Assembly (NCBI RefSeq): GCF_014831675.1 | Contig: NZ_VJXY01000020.1 | Coordinates: forward strand, 1 to 64,000 | Origin: Komarekiella delphini-convector SJRDD-AB1 | GTDB taxonomy: Bacteria > Cyanobacteriota > Cyanobacteriia > Cyanobacteriales > Nostocaceae | Length of the DNA stretch: 64,000 nucleotides | Reading direction: 5' to 3' | In this document: positions 45,920-55,711 of the stretch, piece by piece | Layout: every line of letters starts with the position of its first letter | Position numbering within the stretch: position 1 is the stretch's first letter | Translations under genes and position numbers: made by a program | Notes under the pieces: model-generated | What the model was told of the DNA's origin: nothing | The model's input: the letters and a program-made list of their open reading frames with translations, nothing else | Databases searched by the model: none

Positions 45920-46908
45920 TTTATCTGTTCTTGATGGCTTTTCAGATATAAGCTGGGATTAACCCCATACTTCCTACGAAATGCGGCTGCAAAATAACTG
46001 CGGTCTGCGAAACCAATTGCACGAGCAACTTCCCCTATACTCATTTCACCTACTGCTAAGAGTTGTCCTGCTTTTTCTAATCTCTGCTGATGCAAATAGC
46101 CAAAAGCAGTTGTATTAAACACTTGACGAAAACCTCGTTTGAGGGTGCAGTCATTCAAACCCACCATTCTGGCTAGTTCGATTAAGGAAGGAGGATTGTC
46201 TATATTCTGTAACAAAATATCTTTTGCACGGTGAATGCGGTCTATGTCATCTGGTTTGAGATAATAGGTATTTATTTTAGATTGTCCAAGTGCTAACTCT
46301 TCTGCAACTAGCAAGGTTATTAACTCTAAAGCTTTACTTTCTAGATATATGCGCTTAGTAATACCCTGGTAAGGAAATTGTAAAATTTGTTGCAAGACAA
46401 CTGTAATCACGGACGTGGTATTACCAGAACGAACATAAAATTTTTGTTCTGGTATTCCTACTAAGTGAGCAAGTTGTGCCGATTTTTGCCCAGAGCCAAG
46501 GTCTAGACATGAGCAAAAAAACTCTGGTTCGATATGAAGATTAATTGCCAGAGTTCTCTGGTTTGCTAACCATTCATAAGATTCTTTTGGTGCAATACCG
46601 CTGCCACAAATAGCGTACTGTCCAGCAAAAGCAGAGCTAGATTGATTTTTGTGACCACCAGAGAGATAAAAGGTAAATTCTAAACTGTGTTTGCGTTCTG
46701 GAGATTTGAGAATCAAATAATCATTAAGTTGATAGTCAGCAATTGTTAAATCCAACCCTTCCCGCAAGTGAATATATCGGAGGTGTCCTTGACCTAACTC
46801 TTGTGGGTATTTGCAGATAGTCTCCAACTCATCTGCACACTGGTTTGAGATTTCTTCAGTTTCTGCAAAAAGTTCCCAAAAAGCTGGCTGTGAAATCGTG
46901 ATGGACAT
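45907..46908 (-). CDS. PchR-type AraC regulator (copy 1)
   Basis: 333 aa. The C-terminal AraC domain has two HTHs (PSLIELARMVGLNDCTLKRG; MSIGEVARAIGFADRSYFAA) and the ending FRRKYGVNPSLYLK. The long N-terminal domain (MSITISQPAFWELFAE...) is that of PchR-like activators, which sense ferric siderophores and switch on the receptor gene. It sits directly upstream of TonB receptor copy 1 and shares ~50% visible identity with the regulator at 52497-53540. Confidence 0.92.
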   Translation of the reverse strand: MSITISQPAFWELFAETEEISNQCADELETICKYPQELGQGHLRYIHLREGLDLTIADYQLNDYLILKSPERKHSLEFTFYLSGGHKNQSSSAFAGQYAICGSGIAPKESYEWLANQRTLAINLHIEPEFFCSCLDLGSGQKSAQLAHLVGIPEQKFYVRSGNTTSVITVVLQQILQFPYQGITKRIYLESKALELITLLVAEELALGQSKINTYYLKPDDIDRIHRAKDILLQNIDNPPSLIELARMVGLNDCTLKRGFRQVFNTTAFGYLHQQRLEKAGQLLAVGEMSIGEVARAIGFADRSYFAAAFRRKYGVNPSLYLKSHQEQIKNSA

Positions 46909-46931
46909 TATTTCTATCTAGATATGTAAGA

Positions 46932-46956
46932 TTGCAAATAATATTGATTATTGCAA
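46932..46956 (-). promoter_or_regulatory. Imperfect dyad in front of PchR-type gene (possible Fur site)
   Basis: The sequence ttgcaaataatattgattattgcaa has a 25-nt imperfect dyad just upstream of the regulator start. AT-rich with TGCAA arms, it has the size of a Fur-type iron box, but the match is partial. Confidence 0.35.
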
Positions 46957-46972
46957 AAAAATATCAATAAAT

Positions 46973-47377
46973 CTAGTATAAAGTATTGGAGACGATCGCC
47001 TCCGGTGTAGGAAGGATGCGTACTAGCAAATGCGAGCGCAATGTCCCAGGTAATTTACCAGGTAAAACATACCCATCTTCACTTTCTTGATAAAGCTGGC
47101 TGAATTGCAACAAATCAGTTATATTTTCCTGTGTCAAATCAACAAAATGGTATGTATATTTTTGTGGACAAACAAAGCTGACAGCACAAGAATATTTACT
47201 AACGCAACTCCACAAACATCCCACAGACTGAATGTTGAGAGTGCTGTAAGTAGAATTATTTTTTTGCACTTCCAGCAGCTTCAGTAATAGTTGATTTCCT
47301 TCGGCGCGCTCGTCTGCTTCTTCATGAGAGAGAACAGCACTACATGATGTACAAACAAATAAGGTGTGAAGTTTCAT
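46973..47377 (-). CDS. DUF1636 putative metal-binding protein
   Basis: 134 aa. It matches DUF1636 (COG5469): LFVCTSCSAVLSHEE near the N-terminus and SVGCLWSCVSKYSCAVSFVC in the middle, giving seven Cys suited to a metal or Fe-S site. The fold is thought ferredoxin/thioredoxin-like; activity unknown. The family is common next to iron- or cobalamin-uptake genes, and here it lies between siderophore-binding-protein and PchR-type genes, 64 bp from the latter. Confidence 0.85.
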   Translation of the reverse strand: MKLHTLFVCTSCSAVLSHEEADERAEGNQLLLKLLEVQKNNSTYSTLNIQSVGCLWSCVSKYSCAVSFVCPQKYTYHFVDLTQENITDLLQFSQLYQESEDGYVLPGKLPGTLRSHLLVRILPTPEAIVSNTLY

Positions 47378-47456
47378 AATCAGAGAGTTTATAAAAAGTA
47401 TTTAAACAAATATTCAAGCAATAAATTGGCAGCAATCAGTCTATTTATCGAAAAAT

Positions 47457-48458
47457 TTATGGTGTGTTAACTAGATACTTAAATAAATCATCAATAATCG
47501 CGTTTGCAGCTAAAATACCATTCCCAATCCAGTACTTTGGAACTAAATAAACTTTATTTTCTTTTACAGCCTTTAAATTTTTCCACAGGGGACTTAATTT
47601 AAGTTGCTCTAATTTCTTTTGGGCTGTTTGATTGCCTTTGGCGTTGTTTTCAGCCGTCCAAATAAATATAATATCACCATCTGCTTTTTCGATTAATTCA
47701 TTACCGATAGACATTTGAATCGAATTACCAAACAATTTTTGTGCCTGTGATGCAGTAAAATTTTGTGATTTTGGACGAGATAATCCGGCATCTTGCAAAA
47801 TAGTGCCGCAGAAAGAATCGAGTAGATAAAGGTTAATATTATTAGGATAAACTCGCACTACAGAAACTTTGAATTTTGACAATTTATTACCCATTTGCTG
47901 CTTAAATTCTTGGAGGCGAAGGTAATAATTTTCCATAACTTGTTTACCAACTTCTTTCTTACCTAAAGCCACACTAATATTGGTAAATACTTCTTTCCAT
48001 TTACCACTATGTTCAAATTTAAATAAAACTGTTGGTGCTATTTTTGAAGTGATAGGATAAATATCTCGTTGATATTCAGATCCCGCTATCAAATCTGGTT
48101 TGAGTGCGAGAATACTTTCTAAGTTAGGTTCGCCAATTGTTCCGATGTTTTTTACTCCTATTAGTTTATCTTGCCAATATGATGAAAAATCCGAGATTAC
48201 AGCACCAATAGGTTTAATCCCTAGTGCGATCGCATTTTCAGCATCATCTAGAGTCACAAGTCGCTCAAACTTTTCTGGAATACAGGCGATTCCCGCAGCA
48301 TGTTCGACCTGACGACAAGCGGTATTTGTACTTTGATAATTAACAGGTATAGAACCATCATGATGACAAGCCACTGCAAGCAGTAGAGTAAAAAATATGA
48401 CAATTCCCAATCGCCACCAGCGAGTAAAGTTTTTTATTTTGATATAACTGTCATTCAT
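47457..48458 (-). CDS. Iron-siderophore ABC transporter substrate-binding protein (copy 2)
   Basis: 333 aa. The signal ends in LLLAVAC, a good lipobox, so it is a lipoprotein. FecB/TroA-type fold: PEKFERLVTLDDAENAIALG, LESILALKPDLIAGSEYQRD, TVLFKFEHSGKWKEVFTNIS, and ILAANAIIDDLFKYLVN at the C-terminus, an ending shared with copies 1 and 3. It is more diverged from copies 1 and 3 than they are from each other. No FecCD-type permease is nearby. Confidence 0.9.
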   Translation of the reverse strand: MNDSYIKIKNFTRWWRLGIVIFFTLLLAVACHHDGSIPVNYQSTNTACRQVEHAAGIACIPEKFERLVTLDDAENAIALGIKPIGAVISDFSSYWQDKLIGVKNIGTIGEPNLESILALKPDLIAGSEYQRDIYPITSKIAPTVLFKFEHSGKWKEVFTNISVALGKKEVGKQVMENYYLRLQEFKQQMGNKLSKFKVSVVRVYPNNINLYLLDSFCGTILQDAGLSRPKSQNFTASQAQKLFGNSIQMSIGNELIEKADGDIIFIWTAENNAKGNQTAQKKLEQLKLSPLWKNLKAVKENKVYLVPKYWIGNGILAANAIIDDLFKYLVNTP

Positions 48459-48522
48459 GATGGAATCTCATACCCGACACCTACTTTTCGTCAAAATTCA
48501 ACCGCAAACGAACCAATCAAGT

Positions 48523-49503
48523 TCACGAAGGCTGTGACTGAATCAGATATTTAAACAAATCATCAAGTAGTTTATTTACACCTAAAAAACCAAATGTCCA
48601 CCATCTATCTACTTGTACTTCATAAACCCGATTGTTTTTAGCAGCTTTGAGTCTAGACAAAAGTGGATTTTGGAGAAAAGATTTCGCCGCTTCCTTACTT
48701 TCACTCATGACAAACAAAATATCAGCGTCATACTTATTTAGTGCCTCGATACTCGATACCAAAGTATCTTCTTTTTGGTTTGCCAGTATAGGTATAAGTC
48801 TGATCCCAATGTCTTGAAAAACTTGATTATAAGTTTCATTGTTTGAATATGTACCGATGATACTGTCTGTAAAAAGATTGATTACTGATACTTCTCTCTG
48901 TTTTAAACGCTCACCCATTAGCATCTGCAATTGTTTAACTCGTTCGTTGTATTTAGCGATAACTTGTTCTGCCTTTTCAGGCTCACCTAGAACTTGAGCG
49001 ATAACGCGAAGATTTTCTTTAAAAGAGTAATTCAGACTAGGTAAGTCAATGACAACTGTAGGTGCGATCGCTGATAATTCTTTATAGATACTTTTCTGGT
49101 ATTCACGCATTAAAATTAAATCTGGTTTGAGCAAAATAACTTTTTCCAAATTAGGCTGATTTCCCACACCAACAAACTCAATACCTGCTGCTTCATCATT
49201 AGTCACACCACGAAATAAAAAGTCGTACTCTGGAAAATAAGTTACTGTGCCAATTGGTTTGATACCTAAAGACAATACCGGGTCTAAAAGACCAACATCG
49301 TTTAATACAATGATTCGCTGTGGCTTGACAGAAATTCTTGTTTTACCCAAAGCGTGTTTGACTACTTTTGTGGCTATCGGTAGAGGAGATGTAGGTAAGG
49401 TGCTGTTACCTTGAATTGCATTTTGTGAAATATTATTATGGCAAGCTAAAAGCAATATAATAGTAACAATTCCTAGAAAAATTAATTTCAGGTTATGATC
49501 CAC
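48523..49503 (-). CDS. Iron-siderophore ABC transporter substrate-binding protein (copy 3)
   Basis: 326 aa from GTG 49503, preceded by GAGGAA. The signal IFLGIVTIILLLAC ends in a lipobox Cys. Visible features: VKHALGKTRISVKPQRIIVL, LDPVLSLGIKPIG, LEKVILLKPDLILMREYQKS and LGVNKLLDDLFKYL. Very similar to copy 1 in order and motif, indicating duplication. It is directly downstream of TonB receptor copy 2 on the same strand (93 bp), mirroring the receptor-to-binding-protein order of copy 1. Confidence 0.9.
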   Translation of the reverse strand: MDHNLKLIFLGIVTIILLLACHNNISQNAIQGNSTLPTSPLPIATKVVKHALGKTRISVKPQRIIVLNDVGLLDPVLSLGIKPIGTVTYFPEYDFLFRGVTNDEAAGIEFVGVGNQPNLEKVILLKPDLILMREYQKSIYKELSAIAPTVVIDLPSLNYSFKENLRVIAQVLGEPEKAEQVIAKYNERVKQLQMLMGERLKQREVSVINLFTDSIIGTYSNNETYNQVFQDIGIRLIPILANQKEDTLVSSIEALNKYDADILFVMSESKEAAKSFLQNPLLSRLKAAKNNRVYEVQVDRWWTFGFLGVNKLLDDLFKYLIQSQPS

Positions 49504-49562
49504 TTTAATAGTTTTTCCTCTTTTTCCCTGGGCTAAAAATTAAACAAAATTGACCCGTTACT

Positions 49563-49578
49563 TATGAGAATTCTCATA
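49563..49578. promoter_or_regulatory. Perfect 16-bp palindrome before binding protein copy 3
   Basis: tatgagaattctcata is a perfect 16-bp palindrome 60 bp upstream of the copy 3 start and just after the receptor stop. Its TGAGAATTCTCA core resembles half of a Fur-type box. It could be an operator or a weak terminator stem. Confidence 0.4.
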
Positions 49579-49596
49579 CTCCACATTCTATTTTTG

Positions 49597-52176
49597 TCAA
49601 AATTCAATTGCAAATGAGCCAATCAATGTTAAAGGTTCACCATAGTAGACACCTAAACGACCACCATCAGAACCAGTAAAATAAGTATTGTCAAATAGGT
49701 TGCGAATATTTAAAGCGGCTCTCCAATTATTGCGCTTGTAAAATACCGACGCATCGGTACGGACAAAACTAGGGAGAACATAACTGTTGTCTAAATCTCC
49801 AAAGCGATCGCCTACAAAAAATAATCCCAATCCAAATCCCAAGCCTTGCAGATTTCTTGTTTGAAATTCATAGGTTGTCCACAAACTTGCTGCGTGTTCT
49901 GGGATATTATCTCGACGACGACCTTCTAAACCACTAGTATCTTTACTAACAAATGCGTCAATATAAGCATAGGACGCAATCACTTTCCAACCAGGGGTAA
50001 TTTCCCCAGCAATGTCAAATTCAATTCCTCGACTTGTCTGTTCTCCAGTTTGAATTTGTTCATTGGGGTCGGATGAATTGGGGTCATCAACGGTAACATT
50101 TTGCTTGCGGAGGTCATACAATGCTAAAGTTGCGCTCAAACTGGAGGTAATATCAGCTTTCACTCCTACCTCAAATTGTCTACCTGTTTCCGGTTTAAAT
50201 GGTTCACTATTTCCATTGCGACTTGCACCAAAGCTAGGTTCAAAAGAGGTTGCATAAGATGCGTAAAGTGAAATATTTTGAGATGGTTGATAAACTATTC
50301 CTAAGCGGGGGCTAAAGTTACTATCCGATTGGGAAAGTTCTTGCTTTTCTTCACCTAAATTGCGTGTACTGCGAGTTTGGTCAAAAATATCAAATCGACC
50401 TCCTACAAGTAATTTGATTTGGGGAATAACTTCTATTTGATCTTGGATATAAAACCCATATTTATCGAGACTATCATCTCGGAAAAAATTTAATATTCCT
50501 TCTTTGGGATACTGTAAACGAGCATAGACAGGGTTAAATATATTAATAGATGGGTAGGGTTCAAAGTCTCCAAAAGTTCCATCTTCAGTGATTTTAGTAT
50601 AATCAAATCCCAACAGAAGTTGATGTTTAATCGAACCTGTGGAAAATTTTCCTACCACATCCGTTTGAACTGAATAAGCATTATCTCGACGTTGAGAAAA
50701 ATAGCTCAATCTACTTAATTCACCAGTTTCTTCATCCAGAGAATCCCTTAGAGGATAGTAACGTTCTAAATTGACGAATTGAGCGCGGAAAGCATTTCTG
50801 AACGACCATTGGTCACTGAACTTATGGTCAAGTAAATAGCTAAAATTAGTTACATTGATTTCCACATCCTGGAACGGCTCACCTAAAAAGCGGTTCCGTG
50901 ATAAATCTGCTGGACGATTGCCTATCGCCACAGTACCATCATCTGCTGTCCGTTTTTCTTCAAGCCAAGAACCATCTATAGTTAAATTGGTGTTAGGACT
51001 AAGCGCAAACTTGAATTTAGGAGCCAGAAACACACGCTCTGAATTTACAAAATCACGAAAACTTCCAGCATTCTCATAAGAAGTATTGAAACGATAAAGA
51101 ATGCTTCTATTTTCATTTAGCGGCCCCGATAAATCGATTGCACTTCTATAGGTGCTAAAACTGCCAACAGTTCCCTCAAAAGAATAAAATGGTTGAGTTA
51201 AAGGTTGTTTACTAACCAAATTAACCAAACCACCTGGAGGTGCATCTCCAAACAATACTGATGCTGGGCCTTTAAGAACTTCAATACGTTCAATATCAGC
51301 TGTTTCAATCAAGCCACCATAATTCTGATATAAACGAAGTCCATCCCGAAATAGATTTGCATTGAAACCACGTAAAGAAAGATACTCACTAAAGCCTTGA
51401 TAATAACCAGCACTAGTAGAACCGCTTACATTTCGCAGTGCATCTTGGACGCGAATTGTTCCTTGATCTTTGAGGACTTCGCGGGGTATTACCTGAATTG
51501 ATTGAGGTATATCACGGATAGGTGTATCAGTTCTAGTAGCACTTGATGCTTCTTGTGCACGATAACTATTTTGTTCACCCGTCACCACTAATTCAATTGG
51601 TTCTTCATTTTGTACTGATGGTTGTTCTGGCTGAGTTTCACTGCTGGGTTGTGGTTCTGGTTGTGTCTGCGGTGTTTGAGTAGTAGTCACACTTGGTACA
51701 ACTCCAAAAACTAAACCTTCGTCACCATCAAACAACTCAATTTGTGGCACACCAGTTTCACCGATTACTGTCACGCGAATAGTATTTGCATCTAAATTGG
51801 TAACTGTAACTTTAGTTATTCCCGCAGTCGGTTTTTCTTGGCGGAATGTATCACTATTAGGTAGGCGTAATTGAGCATTAGGAATGTCAACAATATAGCT
51901 ATTCCCTTCACTTTTATTTACCAGTTGCAGTTTGTCTGATTGATTGGTTTCTAAAGTTACTTCTATCCCTTTGTCTGTGGCTTGGGACTTGACACCTGTT
52001 ACTTGAATTAACGACTGAGCAAGCCATTGCTGAATATTGGTAGCAGGCTTTTCTGCATCACGCAATTGAGAAAATTTAGAGATTTGTTTTTGGCTATCTT
52101 CAGCTAACACAGGGGCGTTAACCAGTATCAAAGCCACACTGATCATCCAAGTTATTTTTTGCAACTGATTTGACAT
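49597..52176 (-). CDS. TonB-dependent siderophore receptor with AMIN domain (copy 2)
   Basis: 859 aa from ATG 52176 (MSNQLQKITWMIS), which aligns with copy 1; the longer frame (to 52281) runs into unlikely, non-signal sequence. Signal peptide to APVLAED; AMIN domain (~60-165, IQVTGVKSQATDKGIEVTLE); Pro/Gln/Thr linker; plug (SYRAQEASSATRTDTPIRDI, IERIEVLKGPASVLFGDAPP); barrel ending NLFDNTYFTGSDG and LIGSFAIEF. The plug differs clearly from copy 1 (LKGPASVLFGDAPPGG versus VRGPTAVFGQGASGG), so it belongs to the FhuA/ferrichrome-hydroxamate subclass and likely imports a different siderophore (inference). Confidence 0.93.
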   Translation of the reverse strand: MSNQLQKITWMISVALILVNAPVLAEDSQKQISKFSQLRDAEKPATNIQQWLAQSLIQVTGVKSQATDKGIEVTLETNQSDKLQLVNKSEGNSYIVDIPNAQLRLPNSDTFRQEKPTAGITKVTVTNLDANTIRVTVIGETGVPQIELFDGDEGLVFGVVPSVTTTQTPQTQPEPQPSSETQPEQPSVQNEEPIELVVTGEQNSYRAQEASSATRTDTPIRDIPQSIQVIPREVLKDQGTIRVQDALRNVSGSTSAGYYQGFSEYLSLRGFNANLFRDGLRLYQNYGGLIETADIERIEVLKGPASVLFGDAPPGGLVNLVSKQPLTQPFYSFEGTVGSFSTYRSAIDLSGPLNENRSILYRFNTSYENAGSFRDFVNSERVFLAPKFKFALSPNTNLTIDGSWLEEKRTADDGTVAIGNRPADLSRNRFLGEPFQDVEINVTNFSYLLDHKFSDQWSFRNAFRAQFVNLERYYPLRDSLDEETGELSRLSYFSQRRDNAYSVQTDVVGKFSTGSIKHQLLLGFDYTKITEDGTFGDFEPYPSINIFNPVYARLQYPKEGILNFFRDDSLDKYGFYIQDQIEVIPQIKLLVGGRFDIFDQTRSTRNLGEEKQELSQSDSNFSPRLGIVYQPSQNISLYASYATSFEPSFGASRNGNSEPFKPETGRQFEVGVKADITSSLSATLALYDLRKQNVTVDDPNSSDPNEQIQTGEQTSRGIEFDIAGEITPGWKVIASYAYIDAFVSKDTSGLEGRRRDNIPEHAASLWTTYEFQTRNLQGLGFGLGLFFVGDRFGDLDNSYVLPSFVRTDASVFYKRNNWRAALNIRNLFDNTYFTGSDGGRLGVYYGEPLTLIGSFAIEF

Positions 52177-52318
52177 GACTCTACTCACCACACATATCAA
52201 TAAGTAACAAGGGGTTGGGGGTTGACAACAGAGGACTTGGAAAGAGACAAAAAATTCCTCTTGCCAACGCCCCATGCCCAATCAAGTTTACTTTTGTAAT
52301 TAGTAATTAATATCAAAA

Positions 52319-52396
52319 AGCTTACAGGAAAGCTCTTGGATGTGGATAATTGCTTTGAACGCTAGACGGAATTTTTTGAATGCTAGACGGAATTTT
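52319..52396 (-). promoter_or_regulatory. Candidate PchR-type operator and promoter of TonB receptor copy 2
   Basis: Tandem 21-nt repeats at 52355-52375 (ttgaacgctagacggaattt plus t) and 52376-52396 (ttgaatgctagacggaattt plus t). The block atcaaaaagcttacaggaaa begins at ~52312, with cttaca exactly 34 nt before the first repeat, as before receptor copy 1. Consensus across both loci is ttga(a/t)(c/t)(g)(c)tag(a/g)cggaattt. Confidence 0.75.
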
Positions 52397-52496
52397 TGAA
52401 TTTTTAGGTTGTTAAATCAGGTTATGATTACTTTGGTTTTTAAATTACTACGTAACCTTTTGATACCCAAAATCAAGTCGTTTATTTGTACTATTC

Positions 52497-53540
52497 TTAT
52501 CCTATCAACTCATCAATTTCCATTAATAAGCGCGAATTAGCTATCAAAAATTCTTTGGGATTAATGCCAAATTTTTTTCTAAAAGCTGTGGCAAAGTAAC
52601 TGCGACTAGAAAACCCAACTTTTCGAGCGGCTTGAGCAATGCTTATTTCTCCTGCTATTAACAATTTGCGTGCTTGTTCTAATCTATGATGATGTAAATA
52701 GCCAAATACTGTTGTATCAAATACTAGACGAAAGCCGCGTTTAAGAGTGCAGTCATTTAAGCCGACTTGTCTGGATAAATCCATTAAAGAAGGAGGATTT
52801 TCTAAATCGCGGAGCAAAATTTCTTTGGCGTAGTGAATACGTTCTACATCATCAGGCTTTAGTGAAAAGGTATCATTTTTACCTTGACGTGCTGCTAAAT
52901 CTTCTTCAACCAGCAATACTATTAGTTCCAAAACCTTGCTTTCTAAGTACATCCTTTTCATCATTCCCTGATAGGGACAATTTAACATTTGTTGTAATGC
53001 CACTTGCATTACTGGAGTCGTAGTACCAGAACGAGAATAGTATTCTTGATGAGGGTTTCTGACTAAATGAGTTAATTCTTGCGGAAGCTGATTTTTTTCT
53101 TTACCCATAAAAAGGCGAAATAGCTCCGGTTCTATGTGAACATTAATTTCAATGATTTTTTCTGATTTAAATGTTTTATTTCTTTCCTTTGGTGCTAGTC
53201 CACTACCCCACAATCTGTTTTGTCCAACACTAATAGAAAAATGTCTGTCTTGTTGACATCCTGCAAGATAAAAGCTGTATTCTAAAGGATGTTGTCGCTC
53301 AGGGAGTTTGATAATTAAATCGTCATATAATTGGTGTTCGGAAATGCCTAAATATAAACCATCCCGTAGTTCTATATCACCATAAAATCCTTGACCTAAT
53401 TCTTTTGGGAAATAGGAAATGGTGTCAAATATATCCCAGCAAACGCCTACTGTGGGAGGAATGCCATCGCATCTTTTTTCTACTTCTGGTATCTCTACAA
53501 ATAAATCCCAAAAAGCTTGTTGTGAAATTGTGACTGTCAT
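52497..53540 (-). CDS. PchR-type AraC regulator (copy 2)
   Basis: 347 aa from ATG 53540 (MTVTISQQAFWDLFVE), which aligns with copy 1 (MSITISQPAFWELFAE); the 36 residues of the longer frame are low-complexity. C-terminal AraC domain: PPSLMDLSRQVGLNDCTLKR, ISIAQAARKVGFSSRSYFAT, FRKKFGINPKEF. The N-terminal domain shares many motifs with copy 1 (LGQGFYGDIELRDGLYLGIS / LGQGHLRYIHLREGLDLTI). It precedes receptor copy 2 on the same strand. Confidence 0.92.
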   Translation of the reverse strand: MTVTISQQAFWDLFVEIPEVEKRCDGIPPTVGVCWDIFDTISYFPKELGQGFYGDIELRDGLYLGISEHQLYDDLIIKLPERQHPLEYSFYLAGCQQDRHFSISVGQNRLWGSGLAPKERNKTFKSEKIIEINVHIEPELFRLFMGKEKNQLPQELTHLVRNPHQEYYSRSGTTTPVMQVALQQMLNCPYQGMMKRMYLESKVLELIVLLVEEDLAARQGKNDTFSLKPDDVERIHYAKEILLRDLENPPSLMDLSRQVGLNDCTLKRGFRLVFDTTVFGYLHHHRLEQARKLLIAGEISIAQAARKVGFSSRSYFATAFRKKFGINPKEFLIANSRLLMEIDELIG

Positions 53541-53809
53541 GACTAGTAGCAATAAGTTATTATATCTGTCGCTAATAATTAGCAATATGTTTTGGTAAAA
53601 TCTCAATGCAAAATCACTTTGAGTCGTATTTGTAATTAAATACAGCAAGTAACCACTTATTGAGATAAGTTGGCACTAATATGATTAGAGTAGCCTATTT
53701 TTATACCATTAAGTTGTTATCAAACATCCAAAATTTTTGCAACATTTTCTCAATTACTGGGAATTGCTTGGCAACCTCAAGAATACAACTTGCTGATAGC
53801 TAAAGCTTT

Positions 53810-55567
53810 ATGAAAATCGGACTACAGCAGTACTGGAACTTACTTGTAGACTATCTCAAGCCGCAAAAGGGTAGGGTTGTTAAGTTTGCGATCGCTCTTT
53901 TCGCCAGTATCGGCTTACAAATTCTCAACCCCCAAATTCTGCGTTATTTCATCGATACGGCTGTTGCTGGTGGCAATAGTCAGAAATTATTCTTAGCAGC
54001 CCTATTATTTATTGGTGTAGCCTTAATTACCCAAGCAATGTCAATTACCGCCACATTCTATGGTGAAAATGTCGCTTGGACAGCTACTAATGCTTTGCGT
54101 GCAGATTTGGTAGAGCATTGTTTGAGACTAGATTTATCCTTTCACAAATACCGCACACCAGGCGAATTAGTTGAACGCATAGACGGTGATGTGCAGAATT
54201 TGTCAGAATTTTTCTCTAAATTTACTATTCACATCTTGGGCAATTTGCTCATGATGTTGGGTGTGATTGTGGTACTGTTTGCAGAAGATTGGCGAGCCGG
54301 TTTAGCTATTTTATTGTTTGCGCTGACAGCCTTATCTACGCTGATTAAGCTGCGTACCATTTCAGTTTTGCATTGGAGAGGCTATCGCCAATTTAGTGCA
54401 GAGTTTTTTGGCTTCTTAGGTGAACAATTAACAGGGATGGAAGATATCCGTGCCAATGGAGCGAAAAACTATGTGATGCACCGCTTCTATAAAATTATTC
54501 GTAACTGGCTACCTATCTTTCATAAAGCACGCTTTGCCGATACAATTCTCTGGGTGACAACCAACGGTATATTTACATTGGGTAGTGTAATTGCTTTAAC
54601 GGTCGGCGCTTACCTATGGAATCAACAGGCTATTACTATTGGTACAGTTTACCTTCTGTATTATTACACCATCACTCTCACCGAACCAATTGAACAAATT
54701 CGCAACCAATTTGAAGACCTCCAGCAAGCAGATGCGAGTATCTATCGCATTACAGACTTATTGCAAGTTCAATCTCAATTGAGTGCAGACGGCGATAAAT
54801 CAATTCCACCAGGCGCACTTTCTATAACTTTTGAGAATGTCTCATTTAGCTACAATGACCAGGGAATGGGGAGTGGGGATTTAGTATTGCAAGATATATC
54901 TTTTAATTTACCTGCTGGTAAGATACTAGGGTTATTAGGGCGTACAGGTAGTGGTAAGTCTTCTTTAGCGCGATTACTGTTGAGATTATATGATCCCCAA
55001 TCAGGTTCAATTCGTTTAGGCGGTGTGCCTATTGACCAAATGTTAACAGAACTACCTGGAAAAATCGGGTTAGTAACTCAAGATGTCCAACTTTTTCAAA
55101 CTACAGTCCGTAATAACCTCACCTTTTTCAACCAACATATTAGCAGCGATCGCATCTATGAAACCCTAGAAATGTTGGGAATGTCAGAATGGTTAAACTC
55201 TTTACCTCATGGTTTAGATACAACTTTGGGGCCAGATAGTAGCGGCTTATCGGCGGGACAGGCGCAGTTATTAGCCTTTACGCGTGTGTTTCTCAAAGAC
55301 CCTGGTTTAGTAATTTTAGATGAAGCTTCCTCACGCCTCGACCCGATGACAGAAAAACTCATTGAAAAAGCTATAAATCAATTATTTTTAGGGCGTACTG
55401 GCATTATTATTGCTCATCGTTTAGCAACTGTAGTAAGAGCAGATCAAATCTTAATTTTAGAAAAAGGTAGAGTAAATGAATACGGTGAAAGAGAAGAATT
55501 AGCAAAAAATCCTCAATCACGTTTTGCTCAATTATTACAAGCTGGTTTAGCAGATTTATTAGTTTAA
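53810..55567 (+). CDS. ABC transporter half (TMD-NBD), probable siderophore transport, subunit A
   Basis: 585 aa exporter-type half-transporter: six transmembrane helices in ~1-330, then NBD. Walker A GRTGSGKSSLARLLL, Q-loop VTQDVQLF, signature LSAGQ (Gly to Ala change from LSGGQ), Walker B VILDEASSRLDP with catalytic Glu, and H-loop IIIAHRLATV. It forms an operon-like pair with the following gene (144 bp apart). Exporter-fold pairs in siderophore loci (YbtPQ, IrtAB, PchHI) import or process ferric siderophores, so import is a reasonable reading; export cannot be excluded. Confidence 0.88.
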   Translation: MKIGLQQYWNLLVDYLKPQKGRVVKFAIALFASIGLQILNPQILRYFIDTAVAGGNSQKLFLAALLFIGVALITQAMSITATFYGENVAWTATNALRADLVEHCLRLDLSFHKYRTPGELVERIDGDVQNLSEFFSKFTIHILGNLLMMLGVIVVLFAEDWRAGLAILLFALTALSTLIKLRTISVLHWRGYRQFSAEFFGFLGEQLTGMEDIRANGAKNYVMHRFYKIIRNWLPIFHKARFADTILWVTTNGIFTLGSVIALTVGAYLWNQQAITIGTVYLLYYYTITLTEPIEQIRNQFEDLQQADASIYRITDLLQVQSQLSADGDKSIPPGALSITFENVSFSYNDQGMGSGDLVLQDISFNLPAGKILGLLGRTGSGKSSLARLLLRLYDPQSGSIRLGGVPIDQMLTELPGKIGLVTQDVQLFQTTVRNNLTFFNQHISSDRIYETLEMLGMSEWLNSLPHGLDTTLGPDSSGLSAGQAQLLAFTRVFLKDPGLVILDEASSRLDPMTEKLIEKAINQLFLGRTGIIIAHRLATVVRADQILILEKGRVNEYGEREELAKNPQSRFAQLLQAGLADLLV

Positions 55568-55711
55568 CTTGATTAGCCCAATTGACATATAGCAGTTCCC
55601 AATTACATGAGGTATACTCTCACCTCTGAACTCAAAGAGATGTGTACTTCACTAAACCGAGAAATGTCATAACACTCTGCTCTAATTACGAACTACGAAT
55701 TACGAATTATT

